DNA from: Gemmatimonadaceae bacterium
GTDB lineage: Bacteria > Gemmatimonadota > Gemmatimonadetes > Gemmatimonadales > Gemmatimonadaceae
Length of the DNA stretch: 7,723 nucleotides
NCBI GenBank assembly: GCA_014378185.1
Contig: JACMOE010000400.1
Coordinates: 1 to 7,723, forward strand
Reading direction: 5' to 3'
The notes under the pieces were generated by a model. It had not been told where the DNA came from. It did no database searches and saw only the letters and a list, made by a program, of their open reading frames with translations. This document shows positions 1-5,416 of the stretch, piece by piece. Made by a program: the position numbers and the translations under genes. Every line of letters starts with the position of its first letter. Position 1 is the first letter of the stretch.

Positions 1-532
1 CCATGGAACCGCGCACGAAGCCGAAGTTGTCGCGCACCACCTTCACCATCGGCACCAGGCAATTGGTGGTGCACGACGCGTTGGAGATGATGTGGTGAGA
101 CGCGGCATCGTACTTCGTGTGGTTCACGCCCATCACGATCGTCATGTCCTCGCCCTTCGCCGGTGTTGAGATGATCACCTTCTTCGCGCCGGCAGTGATG
201 TGTGCCCGCGCCTTGGACGCGTCCGTGAAGCGGCCCGTGCACTCGAGCACGATGTCGACGCCAAGATCCTTCCACGGCAGATTCGCGGGATCCTTTTCCG
301 CGAAGATCTTGATCTCGCCGCCGTCCACGCTGATGGAGTTGCTGCCCGCCGTCACCTCACCCTGATATTCCCGGTGAACGGAATCGTACTTGAAGAGGTG
401 AGCGAGCGTCCTGGTGTCCGTGAGGTCATTCACGGCCACGAAATCGATGTCGGTGATGCCTGCCTGCTTCGCCGCGCGCAGCACCTGACGTCCGATGCGG
501 CCGAAGCCGTTGATACCGACCCGAATTGCCAT
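1..532 (-). CDS. gap: Glyceraldehyde-3-phosphate dehydrogenase, N-terminal 177 codons (3' end outside window)
   Basis: Cytosolic glycolytic enzyme that converts glyceraldehyde-3-phosphate, NAD+ and phosphate to 1,3-bisphosphoglycerate. The protein begins MAIRVGINGFGRIGRQ, the Rossmann NAD-binding start typical of the family, and has NDLTD at residues 35-39, the usual ending of the second strand in NAD-using forms. The catalytic motif SNASCTTNCL spans 150-159, with the nucleophile Cys154. The frame is open to the left edge, so roughly half of the usual ~335 residues is visible; this is a window cut, not a truncation of the gene. The ATG at 532-530 is fixed by the family start and by a GGGAG Shine-Dalgarno site 6 bases upstream. 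comF ends 17 bases upstream, so read-through is likely, but a highly expressed glycolytic gene may also have its own promoter inside comF. Identity is certain; NAD rather than NADP use is inferred. Confidence 0.97.
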   Translation of the reverse strand, partial: MAIRVGINGFGRIGRQVLRAAKQAGITDIDFVAVNDLTDTRTLAHLFKYDSVHREYQGEVTAGSNSISVDGGEIKIFAEKDPANLPWKDLGVDIVLECTGRFTDASKARAHITAGAKKVIISTPAKGEDMTIVMGVNHTKYDAASHHIISNASCTTNCLVPMVKVVRDNFGFVRGSM

Positions 533-538
533 CTTTAT

Positions 539-543
539 CTCCC
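539..543 (-). promoter_or_regulatory. Shine-Dalgarno site of gap
   Basis: GGGAG lies on the minus strand 6 bases before the gap ATG, inside the 17-base space after comF. It is among the clearest ribosome binding sites in the window, which fits a strongly translated glycolytic gene that does not depend on coupling to comF. Confidence 0.75.
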
Positions 544-549
544 GTTGAA

Positions 550-1353
550 TTACCACCGATCGCCAACCGCTGGCGCCCGGCCGAAGGTCACAAAACTGAG
601 AATGCGTGCTCCCCCGTCATGAAGCGCGGTGGCGCACGCGTTGAGGGTCGCACCCGTCGTCACCACATCGTCCACCAGCACGAGGTGCAGTCCGCGAAGT
701 GACGCGCGATCTGCTGACGCATGGAACGCTCCCGCAACGTTGCGCCGACGCTCCCCCGGTGTCAACCGCGTTTGCGTCACCGTCGCGCGGCCACGCTGGA
801 GCAGATCGCTGCGCACTGGAATCCCCCACAGCAGCGAAAGATTCCGTGCGAGCTCCGCACTCTGATTGTAACCACGTTCGCGCTCGCGAGCGCGCGCCAG
901 CGGCACCGGCACCAGGGCGGCCCGCTCGCGCTCGACGTCTGGCGGAAAGCGCAAGACGGCCATGCGGCGCGCCATGGCCGCGGCCACTTGCCACCACCCG
1001 TGATACTTGAGCGCGTGGACGATATGCTCGGCCTGTCCGCCCGGCAGCGCATAGGCGGACCGGACTGATCGAACGAATGGAGGGAAGAGCTCGCACCAGG
1101 CACACGACACCGTGCGCCTGCGTGGATCGAAGGGATGGCCGCACCGGTCGCAACGCGGACGCGGCAACTCGCGCGCTCGAAGCCAGCAGGCACCGCAGAC
1201 GAGCTCGGTTTCCAACACCGACCGTGCGGTGCCGCAGACGGCGCAAGCGTGCGGGAGCAGGAGGTCGAGCAGCGCCGAACCAGCCGCTCGCGCGCGGAGG
1301 GCTACGAGAGCGCCTTCCACATCACGGACCGGTCTGGCTCCATGCCAAACCAC
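550..1353 (-). CDS. comF: ComF-family phosphoribosyltransferase-like protein with N-terminal zinc ribbons
   Basis: ComF/ComFC proteins are needed for DNA uptake in naturally transformable bacteria (GntX in E. coli); the fold is a type I phosphoribosyltransferase with an N-terminal zinc finger. Four CxxC pairs are visible (Cys37/40, 53/56, 68/71, 84/87), enough for two zinc ribbons. They are followed by ALKYHG (114-119), GYNQSAELA (161-169) and the PRPP-binding loop VLVDDVVTTGAT (225-236). Length is normal for the family at about 230-270 residues. The start is uncertain. The longest frame begins with GTG at 1353, overlapping aroE by 52 bases with no Shine-Dalgarno site; a second GTG at 1320 would shorten the overlap to 19 bases. 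The zinc ribbons are kept either way. It lies downstream of aroE and 17 bases before gap. The family call is firm; a role in competence here is inference. Confidence 0.92.
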   Translation of the reverse strand: MVWHGARPVRDVEGALVALRARAAGSALLDLLLPHACAVCGTARSVLETELVCGACWLRARELPRPRCDRCGHPFDPRRRTVSCAWCELFPPFVRSVRSAYALPGGQAEHIVHALKYHGWWQVAAAMARRMAVLRFPPDVERERAALVPVPLARARERERGYNQSAELARNLSLLWGIPVRSDLLQRGRATVTQTRLTPGERRRNVAGAFHASADRASLRGLHLVLVDDVVTTGATLNACATALHDGGARILSFVTFGRAPAVGDRW

Positions 1354-2108
1354 CGCTCGAACGCGATGGCACCCTGCTCGATGAGCATGCCCTCACCATC
1401 CGACGCGCGATGTCCCGCCCGGCGCGCTGCCTTGACCCAGTCGGTTTCGCCCTGCGCATAGGCGAGATCGAACACCGCGCACCCCTCGGGCAGCTCATCG
1501 ATGGGCACCGGAAACGTGTCGCCGACGCGGAGGCCGAGTGGCGTGGAGTTGATGACGAGGTTGGCGCCGTCGAGTGCCTGCCCCAGAGAAGCGTATGCCC
1601 GCGCCAACGGAGCGAAGCGAGTGACGAGGTGTTCGGCGCGGGGCATGTTCCGATTATACACGCGCACCTCGCTCGCACCGCATCGTTCTGCCGCGCAGAG
1701 TACCGCCGCAGCGCTGCCCCCCGCGCCAACCATCGCCACCCGCGCACCCGGAAGCGACGCGCCGAGCAGCGCACGCAGCATCGCCTCGGCTCCGCCCACG
1801 TCGCTGTTGTCGCCGACCAGCAGGCCGTCCTCGTGCCAGAACACGTTCACGGCACCCACCCGGCGGGCGAGAGGCAGGAGTCGCGCACACTGCCGCGCGA
1901 CATGCTCCTTGTGGGGGACGGTGACATTCCCGGCCGCATGCTCCAGCGCAAGCGATGCGAGCGTTGCGGTCAGGTTTTCGGGAGCAACGTCGAGCAACTG
2001 GTATTCCAACGCAATGCCCGCGGCACGGAGTGCCGCATTCTGGAACCGCGGAGAAATGGAGTGCGCCACCGGATGCCCAAGCAGCACCAGCCGCGCCGGC
2101 TGGTCCAT
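1302..2108 (-). CDS. aroE: Shikimate dehydrogenase (NADP-dependent)
   Basis: Reduces 3-dehydroshikimate to shikimate with NADPH in the cytosolic chorismate pathway that leads to aromatic amino acids. The shikimate-binding site shows as HSISP (Ser17, Ser19), NVTVPHK with the catalytic lysine Lys67, GAVN (Asn88) and NSD with Asp103, where most members have NTD. The Rossmann domain has GAGGSA (128-133) and YNR (151-153), the usual NADP-phosphate contact region. NSTPLGL (187-193), Tyr217 and the C-terminal MLIEQGA (241-247, Gln245) complete the family pattern. The segment after Tyr217 (AQGETDW) is diverged and lacks the common proline. Length of 268 residues is standard. I chose the ATG at 2108 because it overlaps the preceding stop as TGATG; a GTG one codon earlier is also possible. 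No Shine-Dalgarno site is visible, so translation is probably coupled to the upstream phosphatase gene. Confidence 0.96.
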   Translation of the reverse strand: MDQPARLVLLGHPVAHSISPRFQNAALRAAGIALEYQLLDVAPENLTATLASLALEHAAGNVTVPHKEHVARQCARLLPLARRVGAVNVFWHEDGLLVGDNSDVGGAEAMLRALLGASLPGARVAMVGAGGSAAAVLCAAERCGASEVRVYNRNMPRAEHLVTRFAPLARAYASLGQALDGANLVINSTPLGLRVGDTFPVPIDELPEGCAVFDLAYAQGETDWVKAARRAGHRASDGEGMLIEQGAIAFERWFGMEPDRSVMWKALS

Positions 2109-2578
2109 CACGAGGCGCCAGGCACCCGTTCAGCGGCCAGGAGATCGAACACGCGTCGAATTTCCTTTTCCAGTTCGTCTGCGGTGGCGCGGTAGGCGTC
2201 GAGGTCGCCGCCAACTGGGTCATCAATGGCTCGCGCATCGGCACCCGGCGTGGGATATCCGGTAAGCAGAAAGCTCTTGCCCTCGCCTCCGAGTGCCTCC
2301 ACGCGTTCCAGGTGGTGGGCGCCCATCGCGATGATCAGGTCACTCTCCTTCACCAGCGCGTGCGAGAGCTGTTGCGAGCGGTGTCCACTCAGATCGAAGC
2401 GCCGTTCCATGCCGACGTGCAGCGCTCCGTCGGAGGCCGCGGCACCGTCCCATGCGCTGGTTCCCGCGCTCGCGATGTCGAGATCGGCGAGCCCACGCTC
2501 GATGGCGATCTTGCGGGCGATGGCCTCGGCCATGGGACTTCGACAGGTGTTGCCGGTGCAGACGAAGAGCAGCTTCAT
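2108..2578 (-). CDS. Low-molecular-weight phosphatase, YwlE-like (possible protein arginine phosphatase)
   Basis: Cysteine phosphatase of the low-molecular-weight tyrosine phosphatase fold, 156 residues, the family norm. The P-loop at the N-terminus reads VCTGNTCRSP, with nucleophile Cys7, Arg13 and Ser14. The general acid is Asp120 in DDP (119-121). Thr11 occupies the position where tyrosine-specific members carry a bulky residue such as Ile; in Bacillus YwlE this Thr allows hydrolysis of phosphoarginine. The C-terminal stretch DPVGGDLDAYRATADELE also resembles YwlE (DPFGGSIDIY as I recall it). The start was set at ATG 2578, where the family begins. The same frame stays open upstream to 2746 but overlaps tsaC and has no family similarity. 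GGAG at 2594-2591 lies 12 bases from the start, rather far. tsaC ends 4 bases upstream, and tsaC beside ywlE recalls the Bacillus ywlC-ywlE neighbourhood. Fold is certain; phosphoarginine specificity is inferred. Confidence 0.93.
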   Translation of the reverse strand: MKLLFVCTGNTCRSPMAEAIARKIAIERGLADLDIASAGTSAWDGAAASDGALHVGMERRFDLSGHRSQQLSHALVKESDLIIAMGAHHLERVEALGGEGKSFLLTGYPTPGADARAIDDPVGGDLDAYRATADELEKEIRRVFDLLAAERVPGAS

Positions 2579-2582
2579 GGGA

Positions 2583-3254
2583 TCAGGCATCTCCGATGAG
2601 GCGAGGGGCTGTCTCGCGCAATACGGCCGACGAAATGGCACCTGGCCGGATGACGCGCGGTGCGCGTCCGGTACAATCCACCACTGTGGAGGGGGGCGAG
2701 GGTTGCAGCGTGCCTCCATCCAGCACGAGCAGCGCTCCGCTTGCAATAACGCCGCCCCACTGATCCCGAATCTCGCGCGATGAGGTGGCGGGGGGAACCC
2801 CGGGTCGATTGGCGCTCGTGGACGTCATCGCATCGCCATGCGCCCTGATGAGCCGCTGAAGGCCGGCATGCGATGTCCAGCGTACACCGACGCCGCCCTC
2901 CGGTCCGCGCAGGGCGTCCGGCACGCGCCGTTCTCCTCCCGGCAACACCAGGGTGAGCGCACCCGGCCAATGCCTCGCGGCCAGATTGGTGGCGAAGCTC
3001 GGCAAGTGGAGGTCGAGCTTGGCGAGCATGTCGCTGCCCGCGATGAGGAGCAGGAATGGCTTGCCTTTGGGGCGGCCCTTCATGCGCACCAACGCGTCAA
3101 CCGAGTCACGATCGATGGCGCCACCCAAACCGTACACCGTTTCAGTGGGGTAGGCGAGTACGCGTCGGAGTTCCATCTGCTGGAGCGCTGGGCGAACCGC
3201 AGCCGCGATCTCCGGGTCCGACCAAAAGGGAATGGCGAGTGGCGATCCCGTCAT
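2583..3254 (-). CDS. tsaC: Threonylcarbamoyl-AMP synthase, short form (TsaC/Sua5/YrdC family)
   Basis: Makes threonylcarbamoyl-AMP from threonine, bicarbonate and ATP, the first step of the universal t6A modification at position 37 of tRNAs decoding ANN codons. Visible motifs are YPTETVYGLG (35-44), the lysine-arginine signature KGRPKGKPF (59-67), WPGALTLVL (96-104), the nucleotide-binding STSAN (145-149), PSTVVD (188-193) and RPGAIS (203-208). At 223 residues it has only the YrdC domain and lacks the extra Sua5 C-terminal domain. It differs from the usual pattern in two places: RWT (125-127) where RxP is common, and ANRPG where ANxSG is common. The ATG overlaps the ispD stop as ATGA, and GGAG lies 7 bases upstream (3265-3262), so the start is well supported. 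The modification needs TsaB, TsaD and TsaE as partners, none of which is in the window. Confidence 0.95.
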   Translation of the reverse strand: MTGSPLAIPFWSDPEIAAAVRPALQQMELRRVLAYPTETVYGLGGAIDRDSVDALVRMKGRPKGKPFLLLIAGSDMLAKLDLHLPSFATNLAARHWPGALTLVLPGGERRVPDALRGPEGGVGVRWTSHAGLQRLIRAHGDAMTSTSANRPGVPPATSSREIRDQWGGVIASGALLVLDGGTLQPSPPSTVVDCTGRAPRVIRPGAISSAVLRETAPRLIGDA

Positions 3255-3961
3255 TCAGCCACTCCGAACATGGCGTCCACGCGGTTGAAGTCGCCTGGTT
3301 CCGTGACCTTGAGCGCGCGCTCGCTGCCTCTCACCACGCGCACCGGAATACCGAGTCGCTCGCAGAGCGCCGCGTCGTCAGTGGCGGAAATGTGCTCGAC
3401 GCTCGCGCGCCGGTGTGCATCAACGAGCAGTTGGCGTGGAAACCCCTGCGGCGTCTGCGCACGCCAGAGGCCGTCGCGGTCCACGGTCCGCACGATGAGG
3501 CCGTCCTCACCCACTTCCTTCAGCGTGTCCACCACGGGCAGCGCCGCGATGGTGCTCGTGCCGCCGCGGACACCGGCCACGACGCGATCGATGGTGGCCG
3601 CATCCACGAGCGGGCGCGCCGCATCGTGCACCAGCACGATGTCGGCTTCATCCGGCAAGTCATCCAGGCCGTTTGCCACGCTCTCGCTGCGTGTCCGACC
3701 GCCCACCGACACGAGCAGGCGATCGACGTCGCACTGGAAGAGCCACGGCGGCGGGTCCCCCGCGTAGCGCTGCGGCAGCACGCACACGACCATGCCGACG
3801 TCGGGGCGATCCATGAACGTCTGCACGCTGTGCAGCAGCATCGGCTTGCCGGCCACCCAGCGGAATTGCTTGAGCTCCTCGCCGCCAGTACGCGTGCCGC
3901 TGCCACCGGCCACGATGATGACGCCCACGTCGCGCGACACGCCGAGCGGAGAATCGCTCAC
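3251..3961 (-). CDS. ispD: 2-C-methyl-D-erythritol 4-phosphate cytidylyltransferase
   Basis: Transfers CMP from CTP to methylerythritol phosphate in the non-mevalonate isoprenoid pathway; cytosolic. The nucleotide-binding start reads VIIVAGGSGTR (14-24), with Arg24 and Lys31 (in KQF) matching the catalytic Arg and Lys of the family; the common AAG triplet is AGG here. Further motifs are SVGGRTRSESVANGL (85-99), VHDAARPLV (111-119), VVDTLK (143-148), TPQGF (170-174), ATDDA (193-197) and LKVTEPGDF (217-225). Length of 236 residues is normal and there is no fusion to IspF, whose gene is not in the window. The start is GTG at 3961, chosen because it forms a 4-base GTGA overlap with the radA stop; there is no clear Shine-Dalgarno site, which suggests coupling to radA. 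The downstream gene tsaC also overlaps by 4 bases. Identity is firm. Confidence 0.96.
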   Translation of the reverse strand: MSDSPLGVSRDVGVIIVAGGSGTRTGGEELKQFRWVAGKPMLLHSVQTFMDRPDVGMVVCVLPQRYAGDPPPWLFQCDVDRLLVSVGGRTRSESVANGLDDLPDEADIVLVHDAARPLVDAATIDRVVAGVRGGTSTIAALPVVDTLKEVGEDGLIVRTVDRDGLWRAQTPQGFPRQLLVDAHRRASVEHISATDDAALCERLGIPVRVVRGSERALKVTEPGDFNRVDAMFGVAE

Positions 3962-5352
3962 GTGAACACCCGCTCGAACAGGTCGCCGATGGTGCGCACG
4001 CCAATGGCGCGCAGCCCCTTGGGCACGCGCTTGGGCACCGTGCGCTCCGCGAGATATGCCGTCTTCATTCCCATGTTCGAGGCCTCCGCGAGGCGGCGTT
4101 CCGCCTGCGACACCGGCCGGATTTCGCCACCGAGTCCCACTTCGCCGACGAATACCGCATCGGTGGCCAGGGCGCGATCGTACACGCTGGACGCGAGTGC
4201 GGCCGCGACGGCAAGATCACCCGCAGGTTCCTGAAGACGCACGCCGCCCACCACGTTGAGGAACACGTCGAGCTGGGCGAAGGAGAGACCGGCGCGCTTG
4301 TCGAGCACGGCGAGCAGCAGCGCAAGGCGTCGTCCGTCGTAACCGGTGGCGACACGTTGCGGCGTGCCGAACCCCGCCTTGGCGGCCAGGGCCTGGATCT
4401 CGATGAGGATGGGCCGGGTGCCTTCGAGGAGCGCCGTGACCGCGCTGCCCGAGGCATGCATGGAGCGATCGCCCAGGAAGAGCTCGGACGGGTTGGCAAC
4501 CGGGATGAGGCCGTCCTGCGCCATGCGGAATACGCCGATTTCATCCACGCTGCCGAAGCGGTTCTTGGTGGCGCGCAGCACGCGGTGATCGACGGAGTTT
4601 TCGCCCTCGAAATACAGCACTGTGTCCACGATGTGCTCGAGCGTCTTGGGCCCCGCGATGCCGCCCCCCTTCGTCACATGGCCCACGACGAACACCGCAG
4701 TGCCGCTCTCCTTGGCGAACCGCATGAGGCGCGCAGCGCACTCGCGCACCTGCCCCACGTTGCCGGGCGCGCCTTCCAGATCGTTGGTGAACACAGTCTG
4801 GATGGAATCCACCACGAGCACCGCGGGGGACATGGCGGCCGCCGTGGTGAGCACCGTCTCCAGGTTGGTTTCGCTCAGCAGGCTGACGTCGCCCGCGTCT
4901 TCCGCGAGACGGTCCGCGCGCAGCTTGATCTGGAGCGCGCTTTCCTCGCCCGAGGCGTAGAGCGTGGCGTGGCCGGCATTCTGGAGCCGAGCGGCGACCT
5001 GGAGCAGCAGCGTGGACTGGCCGATGCCGGGCTCGCCGCCGATGAGGATCATGGACCCGGGAACGATGCCGCCACCGAGCACGAAGTCGAATTCGTTGAT
5101 GCCGGTATTCCAGCGGCGCGATTCGGATCCGCTCACCTCTCGCAGGCGCGGCGTCAGCGCCACGCTGCCACCCTCGGCCAGCGTGCGAGCGCCCCCCGCG
5201 CGACGACTGGCGCCGCCGGTGGGCGCGCTTTTCGACGCCATCTCCTCGACGAGCGAGTTCCACGCGCCACACACGTCGCAGCGGCCCGCCCACTTGGGAT
5301 GGTCGGCGCCGCATTCCGTGCAGCGGTAGATGGACTTCACGCGAGCAGGCAT
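3958..5352 (-). CDS. radA: DNA repair/recombination protein RadA (Sms) with altered Walker A motif
   Basis: RadA is a RecA-like hexameric ATPase that promotes branch migration of recombination intermediates and, in some bacteria, transformation. Domains in order: zinc finger (Cys11, 14, 25, 28); basic linker (about 38-75); RecA-like core with Walker A GGEPGIGQST (105-114), Walker B VLVVDS (178-183, Asp182) and the RadA signature KNRFG (263-267); then a Lon-like C-terminal domain (about 285-464) with GDLAVAAALASS and FVGEVGLGGEIR. The invariant Walker A lysine is Gln112 (codon CAG, plus-strand 5017-5019). Everything else looks intact and the length of 464 is normal, so this is not an obvious pseudogene. 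The ATG at 5352 is the most upstream start possible, because an in-frame TAA sits three codons before it. No Shine-Dalgarno site precedes it, and a promoter-like TAAATTTG ends 4 bases before it. ispD overlaps the 3' end by 4 bases. Confidence 0.96.
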   Translation of the reverse strand: MPARVKSIYRCTECGADHPKWAGRCDVCGAWNSLVEEMASKSAPTGGASRRAGGARTLAEGGSVALTPRLREVSGSESRRWNTGINEFDFVLGGGIVPGSMILIGGEPGIGQSTLLLQVAARLQNAGHATLYASGEESALQIKLRADRLAEDAGDVSLLSETNLETVLTTAAAMSPAVLVVDSIQTVFTNDLEGAPGNVGQVRECAARLMRFAKESGTAVFVVGHVTKGGGIAGPKTLEHIVDTVLYFEGENSVDHRVLRATKNRFGSVDEIGVFRMAQDGLIPVANPSELFLGDRSMHASGSAVTALLEGTRPILIEIQALAAKAGFGTPQRVATGYDGRRLALLLAVLDKRAGLSFAQLDVFLNVVGGVRLQEPAGDLAVAAALASSVYDRALATDAVFVGEVGLGGEIRPVSQAERRLAEASNMGMKTAYLAERTVPKRVPKGLRAIGVRTIGDLFERVFT

Positions 5353-5356
5353 GGCG

Positions 5357-5364
5357 CAAATTTA
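5357..5364 (-). promoter_or_regulatory. Candidate radA promoter element TAAATTTG (Bacteroidota-type -7 motif)
   Basis: TAAATTTG fits the TAnnTTTG -7 consensus of Bacteroidota primary-sigma promoters exactly and is the only exact match I found on the minus strand of the window. Its position is -12 to -5 if transcription starts at the A of the radA ATG, the normal placement of this motif. The expected TTG near -33 is not in place; the nearest TTTG lies at -42 to -39. The element is a marked AT-rich island in GC-rich DNA. The call is an inference from one site. Confidence 0.45.
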
Positions 5365-5409
5365 ACGGCCGGCCCCGTGACGCGCCGTACCAAACCAATG
5401 CGCCGTGAT

Positions 5410-5414
5410 CCTCC
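5410..5414 (-). promoter_or_regulatory. Orphan Shine-Dalgarno-like GGAGG after dnaB
   Basis: GGAGG lies 2 bases after the dnaB stop codon and 57 bases before the radA ATG, far outside normal spacing for radA. The only start-like codon at a workable distance is TTG at 5398, whose frame runs through radA as a shadow reading. It may be chance, or a remnant of an earlier arrangement. Confidence 0.25.
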
Positions 5415-5416
5415 GC

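Noticed and set aside
561..575. Inverted repeat CGCCA-ACCGC-TGGCG near the end of comF, a possible terminator or attenuator before gap
   Set aside because: The stem is only 5 bp, lies inside coding sequence, and has no T-run after it on the minus strand. Such repeats are expected by chance in GC-rich DNA.
1077..2195. 372-codon plus-strand open frame opposite comF and aroE
   Set aside because: The product is Arg/His/Ala-rich with no family motifs, and the minus strand holds well-supported aroE and comF. This is the usual antisense shadow of GC-rich coding DNA.
2579..2746. 56-residue N-terminal extension of the phosphatase frame
   Set aside because: It lies entirely within or beside the tsaC coding region, shows no family similarity, and the low-molecular-weight phosphatase fold starts exactly at the ATG at 2578.
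3056..4234. 392-codon plus-strand open frame opposite tsaC, ispD and radA
   Set aside because: It crosses three real genes on the other strand, is low-complexity in composition and lacks recognisable domains.
5367..5374. Palindrome GGCCGGCC between dnaB and radA as a terminator or operator
   Set aside because: It has no loop and no following T-run. An 8-base GC palindrome alone is weak evidence in this base composition.
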